Shown: in pieces, positions 26,880-35,550 of the stretch
Position numbering within the stretch: position 1 is the first letter of the stretch
Layout of the letters: every line of letters starts with the position of its first letter
DNA from: Saccharomycopsis crataegensis
Taxonomy: Eukaryota > Ascomycota > Saccharomycetes > Ascoideales > Saccharomycopsidaceae
Direction of reading: 5' to 3'
DNA length: 64,000 nucleotides
Assembly: GCF_037102585.1 (NCBI RefSeq)
Contig: NW_027043821.1
Span: forward strand, 779,989 to 843,988
The notes under the pieces: model-generated
What the model saw: only the letters and a program-made list of their open reading frames with translations
Database searches by the model: none
Told to the model about the DNA's origin: nothing
Program-made: the position numbers and the translations under genes

Positions 26880-27546
26880 ATTGATACACTCGCCATCATA
26901 TTGCCGCTGCTACAGTGTGTGGAATGGCAGAATACAAATACACATGAAACACAACAATTGGAGCTTCAGCTTCAACGTGATAAAGAAGCTGATGATTTTC
27001 AAGAACCTCCAGACAAAACTAATGGTTTCTATCGGCCCAGCTTTGATTTTTCTCTCCAGGAAGTGAGTGACCTAAGGGCAAAGGAGGAATTCCGCTTCAC
27101 GAAATCTCAAATTTATAAGATCGCTGATCTTCTTGGCCCCAATGACAGTGAATGCACCCAAAACTACGACTTCAGACGCTCCCCCCCCTTTTTTTTGAGG
27201 CATTTTGTGTTCTTCTTGCGAGGTTGGCGGTTCCAAGACGTCTAAATGACATGCGTGAAATATTTGGTCGTGATAAGAGTGTTCTTTCCCGTGTAGTTAT
27301 CGCATGCGCTAAGTTCATCTACAATAGGTTTCGCCATCTTTTGTTTATCGGGAATTTCGAGACAGACTTGGAGAACAGAATTCGGCAAGCTGCCCCCAGT
27401 CGACTGGTCTATGGTGACGAGGCCTATAGGGGGTCAGATATTTTGCTAAAGCCTCACAATACCGTGTCCATCGAGTGTGCTGGGAATTCACATCCTGAGA
27501 TGTCCCCGGAGCAGATTGAGGTGTTCACAAGAGAGCTCATATGCCA
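26880..27546 (+). pseudogene. Harbinger-type transposase relic (plus strand)
   Basis: Two overlapping frames (about 26901-27245 and 27152-27546) join at a C8T8 run near 27181-27197, a likely slippage frameshift. The N-terminal part FRFTKSQIYKIADLLGP and the helix-turn-helix ARLAVPRRLNDMREIFGRDK are typical of PIF/Harbinger (DDE_Tnp_4) proteins. It then jumps to LVYGDEAYRG, which corresponds to IYCDSAYQQT of the minus-strand relic, so the first catalytic Asp region is deleted. It ends at an LTR-C fragment. Confidence 0.7.
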
Positions 27547-27606
27547 TGAGTTCTAGAAGGTTCCATGAACAATGACTAACCACATAACTTTGGATTGCCA
27601 ACTCAA
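27547..27606 (-). repeat. LTR-C fragment (first ~60 bp)
   Basis: Sense orientation starts TTGAGTTGGCAATCC and ends after the first TTCTAGAA unit. It separates the two Harbinger relics and marks a deletion of the rest of the LTR. Confidence 0.8.
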
Positions 27607-28560
27607 GAAATCTATAGTTTCTTTCTTTCATAAACTTCTGAACCTGTAAAACTTGATGTGAAGGAACGTTAAATATTGTTTCTGTGATGGTAATTTCGGT
27701 TTTGGAGAAAGCTTTCCTAAAGATGTGTGTTTGCTGGTAAGCGCTGTCACAATATATTGCTTTTCCAGGAATGGCAGATTTGATTCGTTCTTCCAACTTT
27801 ACATTTTTGGCATGGGCACTATCATGAACACTTCCATTGGTTGGGCCATCCAAACTTACCACGAGGCCCTTCATGTCCACAACTACTTGGTATTTTAGTC
27901 CATTCATCCTTTTGTGCCCATTGTATGTCACAGTAGGGCAAGATTTTGGCACATAAATTGGAAGCACTGTGCCATCGAGAAATCCATACAAGTTTGGGAT
28001 ATACTGTTACACCCACCTAGACTCCAGCATGACATCACAAATGTTCTGACGGCTCATTTGTTGTAGTTTGTTGTAGTTTTGTAACTCTAGTTACAAAAGA
28101 CATTGATAACAATAATATTCAATAATATTTATTCCCTTGTTATACTTGTTTTACTTGTTAACTATCTAAATTATATAAAGGACAAACTCAGACTATGGGG
28201 GGCATGGCCCATATTTATATTAATCTCAATGGGTTCTAGAAGGTTCCATAAGCTCTAGAATGTTCCATGGAATTCTAGAAGGTTCCATGAGTTCTAGAAG
28301 GTTCCATGAGCTCTAGAAGGTTCCATAAACAATGACTAACCACATAACTTTGGATTGCCAACTCAACAATGTTTCCTCAATTTCATTATCTCTATCACGC
28401 TTGTATTCCTCAGCTTTATTCCTTAAAATGGCTTGTTTTATAGTGGGCTCAATCACTGGGATGGAACTTTCTATGACTTTCTTCACAATCTCTTGCATTT
28501 CATCTGAATCATATTCGCTTGAAAAAGGCAGGACCATGAATGAAAGCAGACGTACTTGAA
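27606..28560 (-). pseudogene. Harbinger-type transposase relic (minus strand), split by a solo LTR-C
   Basis: The main part (27606-28060) reads GFLDGTVLPIYVPK with the first catalytic Asp, GLKYQVVVDMKGLVVSLDGP, GSVHDSAHAKN with the second Asp, and GKAIYCDSAYQQT. The final acidic residue region is cut off at 27606. Upstream in frame, one TAA interrupts SRWV-QYIPNLYGFLDG. Across the LTR-C at 28069-28368, codons at about 28370-28537 (SSEYDSDEMQEIVKKVIE) look like the protein's N-terminal part. Family PIF/Harbinger; not functional. Confidence 0.75.
28069..28368 (-). repeat. LTR-C solo LTR (300 bp), five heat-shock units
   Basis: Complete LTR-C ends in minus orientation, inserted in the Harbinger relic. 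Five TTCTAGAAGGTTCC-type units at 28234-28326. Flanks TAGTT and ATGTT are not an exact duplication; a partial extra TTGTAGTTTG sits at its edge. Confidence 0.9.
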
Positions 28561-28821
28561 AATAGAAGCTGTTATGGTTTACTGAAATTAGTTAATAATT
28601 ATTTCAATTTTTATCAAATAAAAAATTAAATTTCAGTTAAAGATAGCCCATAAAAGGTTTGTCACTTGACAAGGGAACTGGGACATTTCAGTTTAAGGCT
28701 TTTTCACATCTGGCTCGTCTAAGTGACGCGCCAGCTACCTTGTAAACATTGAATCCCGTGTATGTGAGATCTCTCCCGCAAGATAATTCCATCATGCATG
28801 ACGGGAATTCATCGAATTCCG

Positions 28822-29271
28822 TGTTAGAATTCTACAGGTCTACAAAGTACTTCAATATATATAAAGACGAAACAAACGCACTCGCGTATAATAACAAACA
28901 CTTTAGATAATAAAGTTAAATATAAGGACAGTAGTAAGGATAAACAGCACGACACCTAGCAACCTTAACCAATAATGGCTGTAAATATAATCTTGATAGC
29001 AATGACTATAATATTTATTAGTAGAGATCTAATGATCTGGCTCCTAGTATAAGACCTACAGACCCCTTGATTGTAGGATCTCGAACTTGCGACAACAGAG
29101 CGCACTTTTATCAGAAGAAGTAATTATTGTACATAGGTGTCCGACGTTTTTCTTGTCGGAAAAACATTGCTCCGCCATAGTACACAAAATCACATAAAGT
29201 ACCCTTAAGTTAAGTGGTAGACAAAATCAAACTATTAGAGCTTGCACTTTACTTAAAGCTACATTTCAACA
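28822..29271 (+). repeat. LTR-E, complete (450 bp)
   Basis: TGTTAGAATTCTACAGG to ACATTTCAACA. Flanks TTCCG and TTCAG differ by one base and could be an aged target duplication. Confidence 0.88.
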
Positions 29272-29436
29272 TTCAGGTGATACTCCAGCGCGTCGGATCT
29301 CGTAATTTTGCTTTACAAATCGAAGTATGTGCTTAACTGTCTATTTATGCAGAAGTATGCTCCTATCATGCGAAATAGAAAATTTTGTTATCTCGAAGTG
29401 CAAAAAAATCAAACTCCCTAATGTTTTTGTAGTTTG

Positions 29437-29512
29437 CTACGAAAAATACCGGGATTCGGTATAAAGCATTTTTTACTACTGGTTGGTACGAATAAAAAAT
29501 TGAAGCAATGCA
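29437..29512 (+). mobile_element. Decayed end of a Tc1-like transposon
   Basis: CTACGAAAAATACCGGGATT...GGTTGGTACGAATAAAAAAT is a diverged copy of the terminal inverted repeat of the transposon at 45776-48064. It lies about 30 bp past the 3' end of tRNA-Arg. Confidence 0.6.
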
Positions 29513-29542
29513 AAATCCATAAAGATTGTAGTTGTCAAAAAA

Positions 29543-29616
29543 CACCGAACCTGGGACTCGAACCCAGAATCTCCTGATTAGAAGTCAGACGCCCTAACCA
29601 ATTAGGCTAGCCCGGC
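29543..29616 (-). tRNA. tRNA-Arg (TCT)
   Basis: 74 nt; acceptor GCCGGGC/GTTCGGT with G1:U72 as in the Saccharomyces gene and discriminator G; anticodon loop CTTCTAA gives TCT; B-box GGTTCGAGTCC. The only unpaired tRNA gene here. Confidence 0.95.
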
Positions 29617-29627
29617 TTTGCTTAAAT

Positions 29628-29831
29628 TGTTATATTACGATGCGACTATACTAGATGTAGTTAGTCACGGGTTAGGATTGATTTAGTAATACTCTCTGAA
29701 GAACCAGAGATCATATATATTGAAAACTTTTCATAATCGACGACTATAATTATATACTAATGGTTATGAGCTTATGGTTATGAGCACGTGTATCATTGCC
29801 TATAACCAATAGCTCAAACCATACTACAACA
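29628..29831 (-). repeat. LTR-B solo LTR upstream of tRNA-Arg, TSD TAAAT
   Basis: 204 bp, minus strand, its 3' end 11 bp from the tRNA 5' end. TAAAT flanks it at 29623-29627 and 29832-29836. Removing it brings the LTR-A piece at 29839 to 13 bp from the tRNA. Confidence 0.93.
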
Positions 29832-29838
29832 TAAATGT

Positions 29839-29885
29839 TGTTATATTATCGGATCATGGTTGAGTTGAGTCCTGGTTACCAACGG
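29839..29885 (+). repeat. LTR-A variant, first 47 bp, cut by LINE-II
   Basis: TGTTATATTATCGG...GGTTACCAACGG breaks at base 47 and is followed by the end of LINE-II. Same break point as LTR-A copies at 875, 22499 and 45480. Confidence 0.85.
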
Positions 29886-30117
29886 AACTGGGAGCTGAAT
29901 AGTCGATCAAAACAAAAAAAGAAAAAAAAAAATAACAAAAACAATAACAAAAAAAAACATTTTATTTAAATACTAATAATTATCACTAAAGGGTTTTTCA
30001 CCATAGGATATGGTTTTCCCTAACATATATAATGAGCATTAGCTTATAAGATTTTACATAGATATATATAATTATATTTTTATTAATAAATCGAACTTTG
30101 AAGGAAAAAAAAAAAAA
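29886..30117 (+). mobile_element. LINE-II 3' end fragment with poly(A)
   Basis: Begins at the last codons of ORF2 (ACTGGGAGCTGAATAG), includes the hairpin with CCATAGGATATGG, tail and an A-run, then joins a LINE-I piece in the same orientation. Confidence 0.85.
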
Positions 30118-30633
30118 CGAAGATGTGAACAAGATGTCAAAAACACTCATGGACATTACTGGGGTGAATCAGAAACAAGTTGATAACTTTTGGCATAACC
30201 TCAAAAAATTCAACCAATATTTCCCGGGGAAATATCAAAATATTCACATCTTTCATTTGGGCATTGAAAATCACAATTACGTAAATAATCATTGTGACTA
30301 TTGCAGCAAAAAATTAACCAGATATGATGAACCCCAATATGCCCCAAAGGAAATCCAATTTGAAATCATGAAGCACCATCTTATTGAATGTCCATTGGCC
30401 CAGAAACTTTGGAAAAAAATTGACTTGAATATCCCATTAACCTGGCAAACAATCATTACCCCTGCCACCAAAATGAACGAAACCAGAACGATCGATAGAT
30501 ATCTAGGTTTCCAACGAAAATTATCAAGATTGAAATCCAAAAGGCATTTCAATTGTCATATGGCCGTTGATTCAATGATCTTCTTGCTTGAATGCAATAT
30601 CTTTTAAGCGGAGAAGAAAAAATAGGTGGGGAA
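30118..30633 (+). mobile_element. LINE-I 3' fragment, cut by copia element 2
   Basis: Starts at ORF2 codons DVNKMSKTL and runs to just after the ORF2 stop (AATAGGTGGGGAA), where the copia LTR begins. The LINE-I tail is absent beyond the copia element. Confidence 0.85.
30119..30607 (+). pseudogene. LINE-I ORF2 C-terminal fragment
   Basis: About 162 LINE codons, ending LLECNIF; contains the CDYCSKKL...H...C zinc segment and no catalytic residues. The open frame extends upstream into the preceding poly(A). Confidence 0.85.
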
Positions 30634-30932
30634 TGTTGAGTTGGCAATCCAAAGTTATGTGGTTAGTCATTGTTCATGGAACCTTCTAGAACTCATGGGA
30701 CCTTCTAGAACTTATGGAACCTTCTAGAACTCATGGAGCCTTCTAGAGCTTATGGAACCTTCTAGAACCCATTGAGATTAATATAAATATGGGCCATGCC
30801 CCCCATAGTCTGAGTTTGTCCTTTATATAATTTAGATAGTTAACAAGTAAAACAAGTATAACAAGGGAATAAATATTATTGAATATTAGTGTTATCAATG
30901 TCTTTTGTAACTAGAGTTACAAAACTACAACA
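30634..30932 (+). repeat. 5' LTR (LTR-C) of copia element 2
   Basis: 299 bp, TGTTGAGTTGGCAATCC to CAAAACTACAACA. Heat-shock units at 30678-30768, TATA-like TATATAATTTAG downstream of them. Confidence 0.93.
30678..30768 (+). promoter_or_regulatory. Heat-shock-element array, 5 units
   Basis: Five GGAACCTTCTAGAA-type units with GAA-nn-TTC-nn-GAA spacing, about 18-19 bp apart, upstream of the presumed TATA box. One unit is degenerate (GGAGCCTTCTAGAG). Confidence 0.65.
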
Positions 30933-30941
30933 GGTTATGAG
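30933..30941 (+). other. Primer-binding site overlapping the gag start codon
   Basis: GGTTATGAG follows the LTR directly and complements the initiator tRNA anticodon loop. The ATG inside it (30937-30939) is the gag start. Confidence 0.75.
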
Positions 30942-31722
30942 TTCAAATGCTCTCACTTCGTTCGCTGCTGATGAGAAGTTGAAGGGTTCCGGGAACTTTT
31001 ATGATTGGTTTACTTTGATCAGTGTTAAGATGAAGATGAAAGGTCTTGGTTTACATGCTTACTTGATCAATGGCGAAACCGGAACCGACGGGCTGGAAAC
31101 TGCTAATGAAGTTGCCCAATTGATTGCTACTATGGATGAGATTATTTCAACAGCCATTTTCAACAGCATCTCAGGCGCTGCTTTGACTAAGGCTTCCGAA
31201 TTTGATGGTACTGGTAGAAAATTGTTTATGTTTCTCAAGGATGCTTATGGTACATTGACTGTTACAAATGCTGTTGGTATTATCTCAGATTTAATTGACG
31301 CTAAGTGGTTGAAATCTAGCAACGGAAACGTTGAGAATTTCATTGATGCCTTCAATCATTTCAAGAATACTGTTGGCAAATTAGACGGAAACACTGTGTT
31401 GTGTGCGTTGTTTTTGAGCTTGGGTCAGAAAGCCGGGTTTAATGCAACTCTTTCCAGGGAAGTCATGACTGCGTATGAGTCTAGAAATGGCAGGACTATT
31501 GGAAATGTTGATATTGGGCTTGTCCAAGATTTGACAAGAGAAATCATTGGAGATAAATCGGTTGGTTCCACCAGTGTTGAGGGTTTGGAACCTGTGTTTG
31601 CTTTTAAGAAACAGTACAAGTGCTGCAATTGTGGAAAACCCGGTCATTTCAAGAAGGATTGCAAGGCTCCTAAAAAGGAGAGAATGGGTGGTGATCTGAA
31701 GAATCCATCACCATCTTGGTAA
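30937..31722 (+). CDS. Copia-like Gag (element 2)
   Basis: About 261 residues from MSSNALTSF; the longer open frame from 30889 includes LTR codons. Zinc knuckle CCNCGKPGHFKKDC near the end for RNA binding. Ends with TAA in frame with pol. Differs from element 1 at a few residues (ATMDEI/AIMDEI, SGAAL/SGTAL, GRKLF/GRNLF). Confidence 0.93.
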   Translation: MSSNALTSFAADEKLKGSGNFYDWFTLISVKMKMKGLGLHAYLINGETGTDGLETANEVAQLIATMDEIISTAIFNSISGAALTKASEFDGTGRKLFMFLKDAYGTLTVTNAVGIISDLIDAKWLKSSNGNVENFIDAFNHFKNTVGKLDGNTVLCALFLSLGQKAGFNATLSREVMTAYESRNGRTIGNVDIGLVQDLTREIIGDKSVGSTSVEGLEPVFAFKKQYKCCNCGKPGHFKKDCKAPKKERMGGDLKNPSPSW

Positions 31723-31728
31723 GCATTT

Positions 31729-34700
31729 ATGGGAATGCATGGTAGGGCCTCCAGAGTGTACTTTGACTCTGGTGCCTCGCAACATATTTTGAATGACAGA
31801 AAGATGTTTAAAACCATTGGTCCTTTTTCTGGTGAGATCTCGGGTATTGATGGTAGTTCTCTCGAGGTTCAAGGTATCGGGTCTGCGGTGTTTAAGTTAC
31901 GTGATAACACCAGTATCGAAATCAAGGATGCTTATTATGTTCCAGGGTCAAAGGCCAATTTGATTTCTGTTTCCAAGGCTACTCTGAATGGTGCAAGATT
32001 ATTATTTGAAGGAAACAAGGTGAAAATGCACCCTGAAAATAAAGTGGTTGCTGTTAAAGATCCAGTTATGAGTGATCTTTATGCTTTGCACACCAGTGTC
32101 GATGGTGTGGCATTTAACAGTGTTGATAAGAGCGGGTTGTGGCACCAGAGATTAGGCCATCCCAGTATGAATATTATGAACAAGTTCAATCTGATGTTTC
32201 ATTTGGTGAAAGGTAAACTTTACAGTGAAGATTCTGTGCAGTTATGTGAAAGCTGCTTGACAAGTAAAGGGGTTACCAGAAGACCAAAGAGCGGGAAGGG
32301 TGCTAAACCACAACAGCCTTTACAATTGTTGCATATGGACGTGTGTGGCCCAATCAATTATGGGTCTATTGATTCGAGCAAATATTTTCTCACTATTGTC
32401 GACGGGTATTCCAAGTTTGTGGAGGTCAAGTGTTTGAAAAACAAGTCAGAGTGTGCTGACAGGATTATTGAGTTTATTACATACACCGAAACAATGTTCA
32501 AGTCTCAGGGAAAAGAGTTTACCGTGGGAACTATCCGCACTGATAATGGTGGTGAATTTGTTACAGGAAAGTTGCATGATTTCATGAGAAGCAAAGGTAT
32601 TGCCCATGAGTTGACTGTGCCACACCATAGTTATCAAAATGGTGTTGCTGAAAGAATGCATCGGACAATTCAAGACAAAACTAGGTCTTTAATTATTGGG
32701 GCTTCTATGCCGGTTCAGTTTTGGTCTGAAGGTGTCCGCACGGCTGTTTATTTGATTAACAGGACGCCATCCCGCGTTATTAATTTCCACACACCATATG
32801 GTCGTTGGTATGGATACAAGCCGGGCCTTGACCATCTTCGCTGCTTTGGTTCCCTTGCATATGTGGTTATACCAAACAGTTTGAGAAATGGAAAATTTGA
32901 TGCTACCGCCAAGGTTGGAGTGATGCTCGGGTATGATAGAGATCACTGTGCGTACAGAATTTTTGATCCTGCTGCCAACAAGATTATTGTGGCGACTCAG
33001 GTCAGATTTGATGAGTCAAGATATTACTATCAGGATGTGAAGCGAGTCACTGATGTGGATACCGAGATTGCTAAGGTAAGCAGCTCTGGTGGTATGGGTT
33101 TTGCTGGTGGCGTTGCACCAGGCCCTGTTATAAGTGATCCAGACTTAGAGGATGTTGCAAGTGAGATCTCTGTTGATGATGAACGAATGGTTTCCGATTT
33201 GGATGATTCAGAAAGAGAGTCCACTGTTTCCTCAAGCAAAGACGTGGAAATGAGAATCATAGACGATGATGAGGATGCCACTGGAGAGTTAATCCCATCA
33301 AGGATGGTTTCAGAAGAGTTCAAGTTGGTTACTGCTACAAAAAGGAAAAGATCATCGGGTTCTAGGCCCAAGAAAAGTACAGGTTTGATTAAAAGAAATC
33401 CATTTGGGATCTTGGCAGAAGTTGAACAAGAATCTGATACATTCAGTTCAGATTCAGAGAGGGAAATTGCTATTGAGAAACCACAAAGGAAGAAATACAG
33501 AAACGACAGTAGCTCAAAAGAGCTTACTTCTTTTGTTCCTAATGGTAGTAGCAATGACAACTTGGTGGTTTCGGAAATTGAGCCACATGTTGAACAGCCA
33601 AGTGATTGTGATGAGGAATCAGAACTGAATGATGATGCCGAAGGCAAGTTGTTAGAGTACAAACCTGTGAATTATGTTGCCTCTTGTTTTATGGCTGGTG
33701 AAGCTGCTGCTTTGGCTGGTGGAAGTGATGTTCCTGGAAATTATAAGGAAGCCATGAAGAGCAACGAAAGTGCAGAATGGAAGCGCGCTTGTGACGAAGA
33801 AATTGCGGCTCACAAGGAGAATTCCACTTATGAATTGGTCGAGTTGCCGAAAGGAAGAAAGCCAATTACATGTCGTTGGGTCTTTGCAAAGAAAGATAAC
33901 GGAGTCTTCAAGGGAAGACTTGTTGCTCGAGGATTCACACAGGTGAAGGGTATTGACTACAATGAGACATTCTCACCTGTGGTGCGTTATGAATCTATCA
34001 GGTTGATGTTGAGTATCGCTGCCAAGAATGGAATGGCAGTTCATCAGATGGATGTGAAAACTGCATTCCTCAACGGATCTCTTCAGGAAGAATTATACAT
34101 GACACAGCCGGAAGGGTATGTGGTTAAGGGAAAAGAAACAATGGTTTTGAGATTGAAGAAAAGCTTATATGGATTGAAGCAAGCTCCCTTGGTGTGGAAT
34201 GAGAGAATCCACAGTGTATTGTCGTCTCTTGGTTTTGTTAGAAACGGTGCTGAATATTGTTTGTACTCAAGAAAGTCTGAAAAGTCATTTGTGATGGTTG
34301 CCCTCTATGTTGACGACTTATTGATAGCTGGTACCTCAGATTTTGCCATCAGGAAAGTGAAAAGTGAATTGATGAATGTCTTCAAGATGAAGGACTTGGG
34401 AATAGTCAGGAAATTTTTGGGTATCAATATCTCGCAAGATAATGGAGGTATTAACATGAGCTTGAAAGACTATATTGGCTCTATGTTGAAGGAATTTGGA
34501 ACGGAGAATTGCAACCACGATAAGACGCCTACTATTGCTGGTCAGGAGCTCACCTTGGTGGACAACAGTGCTGAGGATTGTGATGCCACAGCTTACAGAT
34601 CTTTGGTTGGAAAATTATTGTTTGCTGCTAATACTGTTAGAAGCGATATCAGCTATATCGTCGGTGTTCTATCCAGATACCTCAAGGAACCAAAGGAGGT

Positions 34701-35262
34701 GCATTATAAGGCAGCAAAGAGAGTTTTAAGATACTTGAAAGGAACCAAAGATTTGGGAATAAGATATGAGGCTGGCAATAATGATAACGGTGAGCTTCTT
34801 GGATACTGTGATGCTGACTGGGCTGGAGATAAGTCAGACAGAAAATCTACTACTGGGTTTGTGTTCAAATATGCCAATGGTGCAATCACATGGAGATCTA
34901 AGAAGCAAGCTACTGTTGCTCTTTCTACGGCAGAGGCTGAATACATGTCACTAAGTGAAGGAGTCAAGGAAGCATTATGGCTAATGCAAGTGTTCAAGGA
35001 ATTTGGGATCAATACTGGTCCAGTGAGGATGTTTGATGATAACCAAGGGTGTATTGAGATGGCAAAGCATCCAGCTTTCCATCATCGCACCAAACACATT
35101 GACATCAGGACTCACTTTATCAGGGACCACATTGGATCTGGCTCTATCAATTTGGAGTACTTGAGCACTGGTGTTATGATTGCTGATATGTTTACAAAAG
35201 GTCTTGCTGCCCCTCAATTCTTGGAGTTGAGAAGGCTCTGTGGTATGGAGACTTTGAATTGA
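31729..35262 (+). CDS. Copia-like Pol polyprotein (element 2)
   Basis: 1177 residues. Protease FDSGAS (about 12-17), integrase HHCC (WHQRLGHP...CESC, about 138-176) and D/D/E core (MDVCG, RTDNGGEF, PHHSYQNGVAERM), acidic Ser-rich linker (about 460-660), reverse transcriptase (FLNGSL, YGLKQAP, YVDD about 863-866), RNase H (YCDADWAGD, STAEAEY). Continuous with gag in one frame apart from TAA at 31720-31722, so it is probably made by readthrough of that stop. All catalytic residues seen. Confidence 0.94.
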   Translation: MGMHGRASRVYFDSGASQHILNDRKMFKTIGPFSGEISGIDGSSLEVQGIGSAVFKLRDNTSIEIKDAYYVPGSKANLISVSKATLNGARLLFEGNKVKMHPENKVVAVKDPVMSDLYALHTSVDGVAFNSVDKSGLWHQRLGHPSMNIMNKFNLMFHLVKGKLYSEDSVQLCESCLTSKGVTRRPKSGKGAKPQQPLQLLHMDVCGPINYGSIDSSKYFLTIVDGYSKFVEVKCLKNKSECADRIIEFITYTETMFKSQGKEFTVGTIRTDNGGEFVTGKLHDFMRSKGIAHELTVPHHSYQNGVAERMHRTIQDKTRSLIIGASMPVQFWSEGVRTAVYLINRTPSRVINFHTPYGRWYGYKPGLDHLRCFGSLAYVVIPNSLRNGKFDATAKVGVMLGYDRDHCAYRIFDPAANKIIVATQVRFDESRYYYQDVKRVTDVDTEIAKVSSSGGMGFAGGVAPGPVISDPDLEDVASEISVDDERMVSDLDDSERESTVSSSKDVEMRIIDDDEDATGELIPSRMVSEEFKLVTATKRKRSSGSRPKKSTGLIKRNPFGILAEVEQESDTFSSDSEREIAIEKPQRKKYRNDSSSKELTSFVPNGSSNDNLVVSEIEPHVEQPSDCDEESELNDDAEGKLLEYKPVNYVASCFMAGEAAALAGGSDVPGNYKEAMKSNESAEWKRACDEEIAAHKENSTYELVELPKGRKPITCRWVFAKKDNGVFKGRLVARGFTQVKGIDYNETFSPVVRYESIRLMLSIAAKNGMAVHQMDVKTAFLNGSLQEELYMTQPEGYVVKGKETMVLRLKKSLYGLKQAPLVWNERIHSVLSSLGFVRNGAEYCLYSRKSEKSFVMVALYVDDLLIAGTSDFAIRKVKSELMNVFKMKDLGIVRKFLGINISQDNGGINMSLKDYIGSMLKEFGTENCNHDKTPTIAGQELTLVDNSAEDCDATAYRSLVGKLLFAANTVRSDISYIVGVLSRYLKEPKEVHYKAAKRVLRYLKGTKDLGIRYEAGNNDNGELLGYCDADWAGDKSDRKSTTGFVFKYANGAITWRSKKQATVALSTAEAEYMSLSEGVKEALWLMQVFKEFGINTGPVRMFDDNQGCIEMAKHPAFHHRTKHIDIRTHFIRDHIGSGSINLEYLSTGVMIADMFTKGLAAPQFLELRRLCGMETLN

Positions 35263-35269
35263 GAGAGGG

Positions 35270-35550
35270 TGTTGAGTTGGCAATCCAAAGTTATGTGGTT
35301 AGTCATTGTTCATGGAACCTTCTAGAACTTATGGAACCTTCTAGAATTCCATGGAACATTCTAGAGCTTATGGAACCTTCTAGAACCCATTGAGATTAAT
35401 ATAAATATGGGCCATGCCCCCCATAGTCTGAGTTTGTCCTTTATATAATTTAGATAGTTAACAAGTAAAACAAGTATAACAAGGGAATAAATATTATTGA
35501 ATATTAGTGTTATCAATGTCTTTTGTAACTAGAGTTACAAAACTACAACA
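35270..35550 (+). repeat. 3' LTR (LTR-C) of copia element 2
   Basis: 281 bp, preceded by the purine tract GAGAGAGGGTG. Four heat-shock units at 35315-35390. Confidence 0.93.

Larger units (their letters stand above)
30634..35550 (+). mobile_element. Ty1/copia-like element 2 (LTR-C family), intact ORFs
   Basis: 4917 bp: 5' LTR 30634-30932, PBS, gag, pol, polypurine tract GAGAGAGGGTG, 3' LTR 35270-35550. Gag and Pol are open and keep all catalytic motifs. The LTRs differ in repeat number (five and four units). Flanks GGGAA and AATAG do not match, so the element may be a recombinant or the flank was altered. Confidence 0.94.
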
